The notes under the pieces are model-generated. The model worked only from the letters and a program-made list of their open reading frames with translations. It searched no databases and was not told the DNA's origin. Both the position numbers and the translations under genes were made by a program. Below, piece by piece: positions 16,630 through 25,953 of a stretch of DNA of 57,274 nt (position 1 is its first letter; each line of letters begins with the position of its first letter). The DNA is from Candidatus Poribacteria bacterium (GTDB lineage: Bacteria > Poribacteria > WGA-4E > WGA-3G): assembly GCA_009841255.1 (NCBI GenBank), contig VXMD01000064.1:1-57274 (forward strand), written 5' to 3'.

Positions 16630-17382
16630 ATGAAAAATACAGTCAGTAGTCACCAGTCAGCAGTCAGCCATCAGCAAGACGATGTTACTTCACCAGAAAA
16701 CCTCTTTGCTGAAGGTTTCCGAAAACTGAAAACCGAAAACCGCTTTCAAGGGGCTATCTTAGAAATTTTAGCAGTTTTCTGTTTGTTAATAATCCCGCTG
16801 AGTTGCACGAAGGTCCCAGAGGTTCCAGATTTCATCAAAGATACCTTCCAGCCAGAGATGATTGTCCCTGTGTTCGACCCAGACGCTCATATCATGCCGC
16901 AGACGGGTACTGTTGGTTATGTCAGAAACGGTGTGAAAGTAATGGCGGTGCCACTCAACGATGTGAAGGCGGTTGATGCCTTCGGTATCTTTATCTACAA
17001 TGGAACCGACCACTGGATATCCTTCAAGAAAAAGGATTGCCAGATGCTTGATGGCACCGGAAACGTTACAAAACCCATCGATAAATCACAGGAATCCTTT
17101 TACCTAAAAAAGAACTTCAGACCGAAGTTGCCACCGGAATTCGGAGCGGAAGTGTTCAGATGGGATAAGGCTATTAGAATACAAGGCGGTCCAGCAGTAC
17201 TCCCCAGAGAAGACATTGAGAAAACAAACGTGATGCCTGGACAATACTCGAGGTTTTTCCTCTATTTCCGTAAACGAAGTATTAAATATAGCAGTTTGCG
17301 GATCATTGTGCCAAGAGTCACGAGTGATTTCAATGAACAGCAAACAACTTTCGTTTTCAAATTTAAAGTGCAACGCGGCTAA
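16630..17382 (+). CDS. Lipoprotein of unknown function with a repeat-derived N-terminal extension
   Basis: 250 residues. GGGAG sits 8 nt before ATG 16630. Residues 1-39 (S-S-H-Q-S-A-V-S-H-Q-Q and so on) are encoded by a family A repeat. They precede a textbook lipoprotein signal: hydrophobic ILAVFCLLIIPLSC with the lipobox Cys near residue 57. The mature part has no family I recognise; it is rich in short beta strands (FGIFIYNGTDHWISFKKKD). An envelope role is likely. The next gene overlaps its 3' end. Confidence 0.75.
   Translation: MKNTVSSHQSAVSHQQDDVTSPENLFAEGFRKLKTENRFQGAILEILAVFCLLIIPLSCTKVPEVPDFIKDTFQPEMIVPVFDPDAHIMPQTGTVGYVRNGVKVMAVPLNDVKAVDAFGIFIYNGTDHWISFKKKDCQMLDGTGNVTKPIDKSQESFYLKKNFRPKLPPEFGAEVFRWDKAIRIQGGPAVLPREDIEKTNVMPGQYSRFFLYFRKRSIKYSSLRIIVPRVTSDFNEQQTTFVFKFKVQRG
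16640..16741 (+). repeat. Family A repeat placed between start codon and signal peptide
   Basis: AGTCAGTAGTCACCAGTCAG on the left, TTTGCTGAAGGTTTCCGAAAA and CTGAAAACCGAAAACC on the right. It follows the ATG by ~8 nt and is read in frame. Confidence 0.8.
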
Positions 17383-18499
17383 ACGCCCATGCGTGAAGTG
17401 GAAATTCCGAGAAAAAGTTGTGCAGTGTGCTAAAGTTGGGAAGTTTCAAAGTATACAAAAGTTTCAATGCCTCACTTTACGGACTTTACAGACTTTGGAA
17501 CATTTTACAGACTGCCTTTGCCTGCTCCTCCTCGTGCTCTGTTTGAGTTGTACCCTACCCGAGGGCGAAATTGTGGAGGGAAATACCCAAGCAAAAATAC
17601 CGATCGAAATCCTTCCTTCGAACCGTGAACGGCAAGCACCCCCTATATTGGGTATTCGTTACATCAAAACGCTCGGTAGGACCGGACAAGGCGCGGGCGA
17701 ATTTCGGACCCCTTTGGGGCTTGCGATAGATGAACAAGATAGAATCTACATCGCTGATGCCGGTAACAATCGGGTACAAGTGGTTGACGATGCTGGAAAT
17801 TATATCATAGAATTCGGAAGTCGCGGATGGCAGACAGGGGAGTTTGATCACCCTACAGATATAGCGTTGAGTTTTCAAAGAAGGTACCGCCTCTATGTAG
17901 CAGACACGGGTAATAATCGGGTACAATACTGCAATTTCGTCGATCGAATTTTTTATCCACTCAGTGAGAGCGCAGATGATGCCCTCCTCGACCGTCCTGA
18001 AGGTATCGGTATCGGACGAAATGGCGAGGTTTATGTTGTTGACACAGGCAATCACCGCTGGATTGAATTCAATGTCGCAGGCGTTCCCGTTGTGGCACGA
18101 GGGAGTTTCGGGAGTGGCAGTGAACAACTCTGGAACCCAACAGACTTGGATGTTGATGCCCACGGAAATGTTTACATCATTGATACGGGCAATCATCTGA
18201 TAAAAAAGTATGACTTCAGTGGTAATCCGATTGACATGTGGGGTGGCGAAGGCGACGCGCTTGGACAACTTCGGGAGCCAAGGCGTATCGCTTTAGACCA
18301 ATGGAATTACCTCTATGTAACGGACAGTGGCAACCGACGCGTTCAAGTGTTTGCCCCTGATGGCAGAAGCATCACAGAATTCAGTACCCCCGCGCTTCTT
18401 GAACCCGTAGGCATTGCCGTCTCGAAAACTGGACGTGTCTTTGTGAGTGATGCTGAAGCGAATGACATAAAGGTGTTCCAAGTTTTTCAGAAGAAATAG
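17333..18499 (+). CDS. NHL-repeat beta-propeller lipoprotein
   Basis: About 388 residues from ATG 17333; the start is uncertain (GTG 17393 is possible). A lipoprotein signal, LLLLVLCLSCTLPEGE, comes only after ~75 residues. The preceding stretch (K-F-Q-S-I-Q-K-F-Q-C-L-T-L-R-T-L) is encoded by repetitive TTTACAGACTTTA-type sequence, another case of repeat-derived N-terminus. Six NHL blades follow, each with an A-D-x-G-N-N-R-V-Q or D-T-G-N-H signature, giving a complete six-bladed propeller. Such proteins usually bind peptides, sugars or envelope partners. It overlaps the upstream lipoprotein gene, so the two are likely co-transcribed. Confidence 0.85.
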   Translation: MNSKQLSFSNLKCNAAKRPCVKWKFREKVVQCAKVGKFQSIQKFQCLTLRTLQTLEHFTDCLCLLLLVLCLSCTLPEGEIVEGNTQAKIPIEILPSNRERQAPPILGIRYIKTLGRTGQGAGEFRTPLGLAIDEQDRIYIADAGNNRVQVVDDAGNYIIEFGSRGWQTGEFDHPTDIALSFQRRYRLYVADTGNNRVQYCNFVDRIFYPLSESADDALLDRPEGIGIGRNGEVYVVDTGNHRWIEFNVAGVPVVARGSFGSGSEQLWNPTDLDVDAHGNVYIIDTGNHLIKKYDFSGNPIDMWGGEGDALGQLREPRRIALDQWNYLYVTDSGNRRVQVFAPDGRSITEFSTPALLEPVGIAVSKTGRVFVSDAEANDIKVFQVFQKK

Positions 18500-18612
18500 C
18501 CGTCGGCGCTCAGCCATCGGCATTGTCCCGCAAGCCTGCATACGGCTTGCGTGAAGAGCGTTCCGATGCACATCAGACATCTCTTGCTGAAAGCCGAAAG
18601 CCGAAGGCTGAT
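18500..18612 (+). repeat. Family A repeat supplying the start codon of the next gene
   Basis: GCCGTCGGCGCTCAGCCATC at the left, palindrome CGCAAGCC / GGCTTGCG in the middle, and GCTGAAAGCCGAAAGCCGAA followed by GGCTGATG at the right. The final ATG at 18611 is the best start for the downstream gene. Confidence 0.75.
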
Positions 18613-21600
18613 GGTTGTTCTTGTTTCTTTTTCTTTGTGTGTGCTACCACGTCTCGGTAGTCCAGCCCAAAACTCCCCTAACGACGAAACCAAAATCCTT
18701 GAACTTCCCACCTTTTCCGTCCTCCAGAAAACGGAGTCCGTTGAACTGAAAACAGGCGCGCAAGACTTTACGGTGAAGTACCCACCGATCCTTCCAAACA
18801 GCGAACGGATAACGAAAGCGGATGGAAAGGTGTTCGTACGGGGTATCGACTATCAGATCGATTTCTATTTAGGTAAAATCACTTTTGGTGAGCGAACAAC
18901 TACCGAGCCACCGACGGAGAAACTCTCCAGACTTAAGATAACCTACCGGACGCTACCCTTCGCGATTAAACAGGTTTATAAACGCGACCTTTACGGAACA
19001 GCAATCAGCGATCAGCAGTCAGCAGTCAGCAGTCAGCAGTCGGAAACCATCGGCAGTCAGCAAGGAGATCTTCTTACTGAAGATTTCCAACAGCCAACAC
19101 CCGACAACCAATTAGAGGTGTCTGGAAGTCAGACAGTCGGTATCTCAGTTGGCAGTGGACGCGGTGTGTCACCGAACCAAGAACTCCGCGTCAATGTGGA
19201 GGGGAAAGCCTCTGAAAATATCACCGTTCTTGCCCTGCTATCCGATCAGGATTTGCCTATTCAACCCGAAGGCACAACCGAAAATATTCAAGACATCGAT
19301 CAGAAATTGATTCGTATTACACATCCGAACATGAGGGGGACCTTAGGCGACTTTGAAGGATCGCTCGGTCCATCGGAATTTATTTTTTTTTCGCGCGCAT
19401 TAGAGGGGGTACAGGTTGAAGGCGATTTCAAGTGGGTGGACTTTCATTTCATTCCGACTGCTATTCCGAAGGGGCAGTCTACGAGTTTAGTCCTTCGCGG
19501 TGAGGAAGGACGCAGTGAATATCGGCTCACAGTTGATGGGCAATACGTCATTGTGAAAGCAGGTAGTGAAATCGTATGGCTGAACGGTGAGCGGATGCGG
19601 CGCGGGGAAAACAACGATTACATTATCCGTGAATATGGAGATCCAATTGTCGAGTTTAACAGTAAACACCTCATAACGAGCAACGACATGATTCGGATCG
19701 ACTTTGAATATATCCCGGAAGATCGGGCGTATCAACAGAATCTTTACGGACTCAGTAGCGTCTTCACGCTGCCGGGTGAACGTTTAACCTTTGGAGCATC
19801 CTATGCCGTTGAAGCAGATCTGAATCAACCCGAACAGACGTTAATCGAGTTTAAAGATGTAGAATTGGAGGCACTTCGCCAAAACATTCTTAATCCGAAG
19901 GAAGACGAATCACCGCTCATACCACCACAAAAGCATACCGTATGGGGACTGGAGAGTCGCCTGAACGTTACAGAACAGGCGTGGATTCAAGGTGAACTTG
20001 CTTATAGTAATCTTGATAAGAATACCTATTCCACTGTCGATCGGAAAGAGGTGAGTCGGGCATGGAAACTGATCGGCTACGCCGACTGGGACTTTGCGAC
20101 GTGGACCGACCACCTACACCCTAAACTGACCACAAATCTCGACATACGGTCAATGGATGCTGACTTTGTGCCTGTTGGTGCTTCAAGTAGTAACCGTACC
20201 CGTTCACGTTACGAAACACAATACGCCAAAGAGGGTTTTGATGATGCGTTCTTACTCGACACTGCAGGCAGATCACGAACTTCCCAAGACGAGAGAACCA
20301 TGGACTTCGACCTCCGAGTGATGCCAACGGATTGGTTAGCGGTTGACGCGGGAATCGGCAGGAGCGAAGAGAGGGACCCAGAACGCACGGAAACCGTCCA
20401 GGAGGCGACGGTGTCCAGCGGTGAAACAGAGGTTTTACCGACTGCCAATGCAACGATCCGCAACAATTTCAATTGGGGGGTCAACTTCAATCGCCAATCA
20501 GGTAGTGGACGGGTAAGTCCTACCCTCACGCGAGAAAGCACACTGCCTATAATTGGGCAAGAGAAGAATCCGGTAGAAGGGAATTCCGATTCCCGACAAG
20601 GCACATCTGCAAGCGCGCAACTCCTGAAAAGATTGCCGAATCTTCGTTGGGACGACTATCGTAGCAGTTCCCGGACGGAAGGGGTAGATTCAACGAGGAC
20701 ACAATCGCTACAGAAGTTTCGTCAAGAAGGGAATCTGTCGTATCCGCTCGGTCCGTTCAGGATTTTGGGAACACTGGGACGAGTGGAGTCGAACGAAACG
20801 CGTAATGCGACGCTCAATCGAAAGCGGAACCGCGCAACTGGACGTCTTGACCTCGCTGATTTCAAGTGGGCATCTTTAAACACCAGTTATGAGCTTGAGG
20901 AGGCTTTTGCGAAAGAACCGCTGCTGACTGTGGATGACGAGCCTATCGGCTTGTCGGATTGGCAACGCAACACCACGGCACGTACGTGGAAGGTAGGCAT
21001 TCTTTCACAGCAACAATCTTTTCTCAACGGAGGAGTAAATCTGACAGCAAACATTGCGCGTCGGATGTTGAAATCACACACTGATCTCGGTGCAGATACA
21101 ACCACACAACTTGCGGATGTTAACCTCCAACTCACACCCCTCAGTCGAGCAATTGATATAGAAATCGCCTATGAATTGGATAAAAAGCTGACGAGTCAAC
21201 GCCGCGAGGTTTATACCGACATCCATCCACACACGGGTGTTTTGCTCCAACCCGGCGAAGGATACTACGTGAAGTTAGACGATCTGCACTATGTAGAAGA
21301 TCCCGAGGAAGGTACCTATGTCAAGATTTATCAAAATGTGGGGGATAAACCGACAACAGCAGTAGATGCGGAATTCCGAGTCCGTTTTCAACCCCGCCAG
21401 TTTTTCGCACGGCGTGCCAGAGCAAGACAACAGCAGCAACGCGATTCAATGATGAAGCGCGACAGTTTACGCCCGAGTAGTCGTCAACAATCAGCGATCA
21501 GCGGTCAGCAAGCGGGCACTGTGGGAGACAAAACATCCACAACTGCCACACGGTCTACCGACAGCCAATTAGAGTGGTTTCTAAATGCCCTCCGAGGGCA

Positions 21601-22402
21601 AACACGGTTGTGGTTGACCGAAGAACAGGAGGTCGAGGATGCCGTATCCCTCTATCTACTCCAAAGTCTACAAGGCTCAGAAACGCTTTTCGGGCGCTTG
21701 AATCAGCACCATCGATTTGAATTTTCGCCCTCACCGGCATTCAGTTTCGAGTTCAACCTTCGTGCGGGCGAGACGCTCAATCGGCGGATTAATAACCAAG
21801 AACGCCACAGACGCCATCGGACGTATGATGTCGGTCTCTCGGTGAACCCAACGCGACGTATGTCCGTTGGTGTGAACTGGGAGCAACGCCGAGAAACTGA
21901 GAAATATAGTCAATTCCAAATTGAAGAGTTTACACAGGAAACCGAGACGATACCGAGCAGGGGAGAGCTTCCATCTACCCCTATCTCAGATTTGCGCCAA
22001 TTTGAACAGACGACTGAATTGAGCCTTCGATATGAACTGAGCAATTCTGTGCGCTGGAGCGGTATCGGCGGATATAAACGGACAACTGACGAAGAGCGTC
22101 TTGACGAGGAACCAGAAGCCAGAACGCGAACCTTTTTTTATGAAAATCGCGTCACGTATAGTCTCATCGGCAAGGGGCGCCTTGATGTGAACTACAAACT
22201 CGGCTACGGCGAGAGTCAGGGGGGTATCCCCTTTGCGCAATACACCTTCTATGAAGGCATCAGCCACGAAGTCCACACAACCGCAGACTACAGACTGCGA
22301 AGATTCACGGATTTGTTGTTTCGACTCAATTACCGTTTACTCTCCACGAAACAACGGAAACCCGAACACCGCCTGGAAATGACAGTCAGTGCCGAACTCT
22401 AA
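18611..22402 (+). CDS. Large exported beta-rich envelope protein, probably outer membrane
   Basis: 1,263 residues from ATG 18611, which begins a plausible signal peptide (MVVLVSFSLCVLPRLGSPA). The N-terminal half has short extracellular-type domains (F-V-R-G-I-D-Y-Q-I-D-F and T-L-G-D-F-E). The latter recalls SprA-like surface proteins of gliding bacteria, but I cannot establish homology. From ~residue 420 onward, alternating aromatic/charged strands of 10-14 residues predominate, with an extreme C-terminus of alternating residues (L-E-M-T-V-S-A-E-L), as in beta-barrels. Two in-frame family A inserts encode S/Q-rich loops (19000-19112 and 21480-21515). It converges with 22416 with a 13-nt gap. 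Confidence 0.7.
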   Translation: MVVLVSFSLCVLPRLGSPAQNSPNDETKILELPTFSVLQKTESVELKTGAQDFTVKYPPILPNSERITKADGKVFVRGIDYQIDFYLGKITFGERTTTEPPTEKLSRLKITYRTLPFAIKQVYKRDLYGTAISDQQSAVSSQQSETIGSQQGDLLTEDFQQPTPDNQLEVSGSQTVGISVGSGRGVSPNQELRVNVEGKASENITVLALLSDQDLPIQPEGTTENIQDIDQKLIRITHPNMRGTLGDFEGSLGPSEFIFFSRALEGVQVEGDFKWVDFHFIPTAIPKGQSTSLVLRGEEGRSEYRLTVDGQYVIVKAGSEIVWLNGERMRRGENNDYIIREYGDPIVEFNSKHLITSNDMIRIDFEYIPEDRAYQQNLYGLSSVFTLPGERLTFGASYAVEADLNQPEQTLIEFKDVELEALRQNILNPKEDESPLIPPQKHTVWGLESRLNVTEQAWIQGELAYSNLDKNTYSTVDRKEVSRAWKLIGYADWDFATWTDHLHPKLTTNLDIRSMDADFVPVGASSSNRTRSRYETQYAKEGFDDAFLLDTAGRSRTSQDERTMDFDLRVMPTDWLAVDAGIGRSEERDPERTETVQEATVSSGETEVLPTANATIRNNFNWGVNFNRQSGSGRVSPTLTRESTLPIIGQEKNPVEGNSDSRQGTSASAQLLKRLPNLRWDDYRSSSRTEGVDSTRTQSLQKFRQEGNLSYPLGPFRILGTLGRVESNETRNATLNRKRNRATGRLDLADFKWASLNTSYELEEAFAKEPLLTVDDEPIGLSDWQRNTTARTWKVGILSQQQSFLNGGVNLTANIARRMLKSHTDLGADTTTQLADVNLQLTPLSRAIDIEIAYELDKKLTSQRREVYTDIHPHTGVLLQPGEGYYVKLDDLHYVEDPEEGTYVKIYQNVGDKPTTAVDAEFRVRFQPRQFFARRARARQQQQRDSMMKRDSLRPSSRQQSAISGQQAGTVGDKTSTTATRSTDSQLEWFLNALRGQTRLWLTEEQEVEDAVSLYLLQSLQGSETLFGRLNQHHRFEFSPSPAFSFEFNLRAGETLNRRINNQERHRRHRTYDVGLSVNPTRRMSVGVNWEQRRETEKYSQFQIEEFTQETETIPSRGELPSTPISDLRQFEQTTELSLRYELSNSVRWSGIGGYKRTTDEERLDEEPEARTRTFFYENRVTYSLIGKGRLDVNYKLGYGESQGGIPFAQYTFYEGISHEVHTTADYRLRRFTDLLFRLNYRLLSTKQRKPEHRLEMTVSAEL
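19000..19112 (+). repeat. Family A repeat in frame inside the 1,263-residue protein, copy 1
   Basis: Four tandem CAGCAGT units (GATCAGCAGTCAGCAGTCAG) followed by a degenerate right arm. Encodes D-Q-Q-S-A-V-S-S-Q-Q-S-E-T. Confidence 0.8.
21480..21560 (+). repeat. Family A repeat in frame inside the 1,263-residue protein, copy 2
   Basis: CAACAATCAGCGATCAGCGG then TCAGCAAGCGG, with a right arm around CTACCGACAGCC. Encodes R-Q-Q-S-A-I-S-G-Q-Q. Confidence 0.7.
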
Positions 22403-22415
22403 TTCAGGAACGAGT

Positions 22416-24272
22416 TTATTGCATCCGCCCCATCTGAGTCATCATTTGGATCATCTGTATAAGCTGCTTAAAGTCACCGAGTTTAAGGAGTAGTTTCGCA
22501 CCAATGCTATTTTCCTGTCTTTTGGCAGAAAAACTGATACTATAGTCCTCCGGTAGATTCATAAAGATCCCCGAAAGTAGTTGCAGTGCTGCATTATTCG
22601 GATCCATCTCCCCCAACATCGGCAAAGAATTTTTAGTCGTGATCGCTGGAGAAATCGCAATGAAAATATTGTTGTCCATCCCCAATTGGTCAACGAGTTC
22701 CTGATAACTCGGGAAGTCAGAAAACTTCTCCTCGTTTCCGACTTTCCTATCAAGTGCCATTTGAATTGCTTCTGGACCCGTGCCCGTTGCGAAAAGGAGT
22801 TGCCCTTCGGTAAACCCGTAATACCAGTGCAATTCAGTGGGCATCAAACCAGCGATTTCCTCAGGGAATTCCTCGGGAAGCCTCTCGGTGAGATTCGGAA
22901 AAATGTAACTTTTAATTTCAACGCGGTTGTGCATCATCGACGGACCTGCATAAATACCGCCTTCGTGGAGTTGTTCCAGAAACACTTCATCCATATAGGT
23001 TTTGGCACGTTGCTTATCCTTCAATTCATAGATGAACAGAGAATCAGGTAACAAACTGCCCCTAAAGTTGAAGGAGACGCTCCACCGATCCACGAGCGAT
23101 TCATGAAAATTTTTTATTTCCTCAAAGAGCAAATCCCGCCGTGCTTGTTGTTCTGGCGTTTCCTGTGGAAAGGCTGCTAACAGGAGTTCGCTGAGTTCAA
23201 CCTGCAGCTGCGGGCACCCCTGAAAGGCACCGTTCATAGATGCGCGATTTGGTAGCTCGTCGAGAAAAGCCAATTCACCAGATACTTCTTCCAACATTTT
23301 CAGAAATTCACTATCGCTCCTGAGTTTTAGAGACGGCTTGATTTGGAGATCAGTTCCCTCCACTTCAAGTCTCACACTGATAGATTGAAGTTTCTCAATG
23401 GACTCTATATCTTTTTCAGGTATGTCTTCAGGTATCTCATCGAGGAAGGGGGCAATCATCTTGGATACTTCATCGTCATTCTTGAGGGTGACCAGTATCG
23501 ATTCCAATTCCTCCTCAAGGGGACGATCGAAGGTGTCAATAATGCCCTCAATATCAATGCACACTCCCCCTTGATCGTTTTCCCCCAAAACATCGGTCAG
23601 GAAAGTGCTGTAATTGGGGTTCTGTGTGATAGTCTGTGCTGCACTATTGTTATAAGTATCAATAACGTTCTCACAAACCCCATGGGGCGTTGAAAAAACG
23701 AGGATGTTCTCCAAAATAGCAAAACTCTGGTTACCTTCGGTGGCATTCCAATAGGTTACACCTTTATATTCCGCGGGTACACTGCCTTTCGCTTCAATTG
23801 TCTGTCTCATTACCTTAGGATCCATTAAATGCCCAAGTGCAGAGAGATGCAGTGGCTGCAAACTGGTAATAAAGACCGCGAAATCTCGGTTCACATCCAG
23901 CCCGATTTCTTCAAAGTCGGCTAAACTTTCAAACGCATCTCCGAAAATACGCTTCAAAATCTGCATAGATACGTTGGGAACATCGATTTGAGGGGAAAGC
24001 TCCGCCATCATCGTGTTAATTCTGTTATCCAATTCCAGCAGACTCGGACAGTAGATAACACCTAACGCTTCTTCAGGAATTAAGCGCAGCACACTGTCGT
24101 CTGGAACAGCAACTGCGGGACGTTCGGATTTCTGAGAGGGTGTATCTACGGGTGTCTGTTCGGGTCTCTCAGATGAATCTGGCGCGGCTTCTACCACGTT
24201 AAAACGGGTGAATAGCAGTGTTGTCAGAAGTACCAACGCGGTGAGGGATAAAAATAGATATTTCTTTTTCAT
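22416..24272 (-). CDS. Membrane-anchored exported protein, DUF3352-like
   Basis: 618 residues. N-terminal hydrophobic segment (LFLSLTALVLLTTLLF) then a proline/serine linker and a long soluble domain. The phrase V-P-D-D-S-V-L-R-L-I-P-E-E-A-L-G-V-I and repeated F-A-I-L-E-N-I-L-V-F-S-T type strands resemble proteins grouped as DUF3352, whose role is unknown. The C-terminus is rich in Met/Gln (L-I-Q-M-I-Q-M-M-T-Q-M-G). It lies downstream of the ECF sigma factor on the same strand, 216 nt away, and may be a distal member of that cluster. Confidence 0.6.
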   Translation of the reverse strand: MKKKYLFLSLTALVLLTTLLFTRFNVVEAAPDSSERPEQTPVDTPSQKSERPAVAVPDDSVLRLIPEEALGVIYCPSLLELDNRINTMMAELSPQIDVPNVSMQILKRIFGDAFESLADFEEIGLDVNRDFAVFITSLQPLHLSALGHLMDPKVMRQTIEAKGSVPAEYKGVTYWNATEGNQSFAILENILVFSTPHGVCENVIDTYNNSAAQTITQNPNYSTFLTDVLGENDQGGVCIDIEGIIDTFDRPLEEELESILVTLKNDDEVSKMIAPFLDEIPEDIPEKDIESIEKLQSISVRLEVEGTDLQIKPSLKLRSDSEFLKMLEEVSGELAFLDELPNRASMNGAFQGCPQLQVELSELLLAAFPQETPEQQARRDLLFEEIKNFHESLVDRWSVSFNFRGSLLPDSLFIYELKDKQRAKTYMDEVFLEQLHEGGIYAGPSMMHNRVEIKSYIFPNLTERLPEEFPEEIAGLMPTELHWYYGFTEGQLLFATGTGPEAIQMALDRKVGNEEKFSDFPSYQELVDQLGMDNNIFIAISPAITTKNSLPMLGEMDPNNAALQLLSGIFMNLPEDYSISFSAKRQENSIGAKLLLKLGDFKQLIQMIQMMTQMGRMQ

Positions 24273-24488
24273 GGGTTTCTCCTTAGGGATGTGAGACTCG
24301 CAGATACATCTACTCTCAATTTGGGCAAACGGATTTATTGTCTGAATTATACCATTTTTGGAGATTTAATGAGGGTATCTCGGAAGATTAAAACGTGAAG
24401 TGTGCTGGAGGGTTTACCTTTGTAAAATAAGTGGGAGGAAAACAGTGAAATAAGGGGATTTTCAATACAAGTTCGACTATTAAAATTA

Positions 24489-25817
24489 TCACAACGCCGC
24501 GTCTATAGAGATTTTCGCCAGAAAAGAATTGACCTTTCCTTTTCCGCTGAACGAATTACCGGTCGCTCCTAACTTAAAATGTGTGCCTTTGTCAAAACGG
24601 TGCGTGATTCTCCCCGACTTACCGGGTACAATCCCTGATGCTGAGGTGAGTATAACCTCAGGTATACCACCTGTTGGATGTTCACTATCGCTTGCAAACA
24701 GAATGAACGCGCCGGCTGCCTCGGCACTCCCAATCCAGAGATCGATCATGAGCAAACCCCCGTCTTTAAACGCCGTTGCATCAATTTCAACAACAGTGTA
24801 ATCTTGATAATCAGTCGTCGGTGTTCGGAAAATGCTCAAGACTTCCTGTAAAGGTTCTTCATCGCTCAATATAACATGTTTTGCCTGTGTGGAGAGAAGC
24901 CTCGGTACGTATTCGGTTTGATCAGCATTCGGCGCAAATCCATCACCTTTACTCGGTGTCATAGATTTACCGATTTGCGTCCGCACATCCGGTTTTGACG
25001 CAATATCCAGGACAGTAGGCGTGTCAATGAGTTCCACTGTCATTTCGGATGAGGCATCAAGGTCATAAGGCTGTTGGATACGTGCTAAGTATTGGCTATT
25101 TGCCCCAAATGCCATTACAACGAGGACAAGGGTTGAGGCAGCGAGTGCCCACGGCACGAACGGCTTACCGTTGGATGGTGGCGTAGGTTGGATACGAGAA
25201 ATCTCTTGCATGATATTCTCGGTAAGGTTTGCCCTAATTTGGAAACCCTCCAACGCCTCTCGGATCATGGGTTCTGCCTTCTTTAAGCGGTGCCGCGCGC
25301 GACGGAGTCGGCTCTTAACGGTACTTGCCGATACCCCTAGAAATCGGCTAATCTCTTCGCAGGTCATCTCTCCAAAGTAGTGGAGTGTAACGACAGTGCG
25401 CTCACTTTCCCGCAACCGGGCAAGCAATCTTTGAACGATATCGCGCTGTGCATCAGTAGCGGCTTTCGCCCGCTCTTCGGCAATGTATTGAGAATATGTC
25501 GTGCCTTCTATGAGCTTGATGTCTGTATCTTCTAAGGATTGCGTCTGCATCCGTTTTTTTCTGAGCCACGCGTGGCATTGGCGTGCAGCAATTCTATAAA
25601 GCCATCCCGCAAAACGATTCGGATCCTTGAGCGTCGATAGTTTTTTATAGACCCTCAGGAAGGTATCCTGCGTAATCTCTTCAGCGATGTGAAAATCCCC
25701 GACTTTCCGCCACGCAAGCGCGTGGACCTGCTTTTGGTATTTTCTTACCAATTTTGCGAAAGCATTTTCATCGCCTGTGAGACTGCGTTGAATTAGGTCT
25801 ACATCGTTGTTCTTCAT
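24489..25817 (-). CDS. Membrane-anchored ECF sigma factor with an extracytoplasmic C-terminal domain shared with two neighbouring selenoproteins
   Basis: 442 residues; GGAGG precedes the ATG. Sigma region 2 spans ~7-75 (E-E-I-T-Q-D-T-F-L-R-V-Y and F-A-G-W-L-Y-R-I-A). Region 4 spans ~125-180 (EISRFLGVSASTVKSRLRRA). A single TM segment at ~221-238 (WALAASTLVLVVMAFG) follows. After a linker, residues ~328-440 form a domain beginning L-S-I-F-R-T-P and containing Y-Q-D-Y-T-V-V-E-I-D-A-T-A-F and F-K-L-G-A-T-G-N. The same domain ends the selenoprotein genes at 25954 and 29382. The fusion implies signalling across the membrane by the sigma factor itself. No separate anti-sigma gene is adjacent. Confidence 0.92.
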   Translation of the reverse strand: MKNNDVDLIQRSLTGDENAFAKLVRKYQKQVHALAWRKVGDFHIAEEITQDTFLRVYKKLSTLKDPNRFAGWLYRIAARQCHAWLRKKRMQTQSLEDTDIKLIEGTTYSQYIAEERAKAATDAQRDIVQRLLARLRESERTVVTLHYFGEMTCEEISRFLGVSASTVKSRLRRARHRLKKAEPMIREALEGFQIRANLTENIMQEISRIQPTPPSNGKPFVPWALAASTLVLVVMAFGANSQYLARIQQPYDLDASSEMTVELIDTPTVLDIASKPDVRTQIGKSMTPSKGDGFAPNADQTEYVPRLLSTQAKHVILSDEEPLQEVLSIFRTPTTDYQDYTVVEIDATAFKDGGLLMIDLWIGSAEAAGAFILFASDSEHPTGGIPEVILTSASGIVPGKSGRITHRFDKGTHFKLGATGNSFSGKGKVNSFLAKISIDAAL

Positions 25818-25953
25818 CCGTTACCTCCAAAGTGGGATAACTTCATAACACACTGCAACAGCATCCTCTGCTAACGGGTTTTGTAGACACGTCAGCAGAA
25901 AATGATGTTAATGTTTATCCTTTTCTGTGGGCAGAAGGTTGACAGAATTTGAA

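Noticed and set aside
19000-19112. CRISPR-like array suggested by regular CAGTCAG units
   Set aside because: Units are 6-12 bp, degenerate, without spacers, and translated within a gene.
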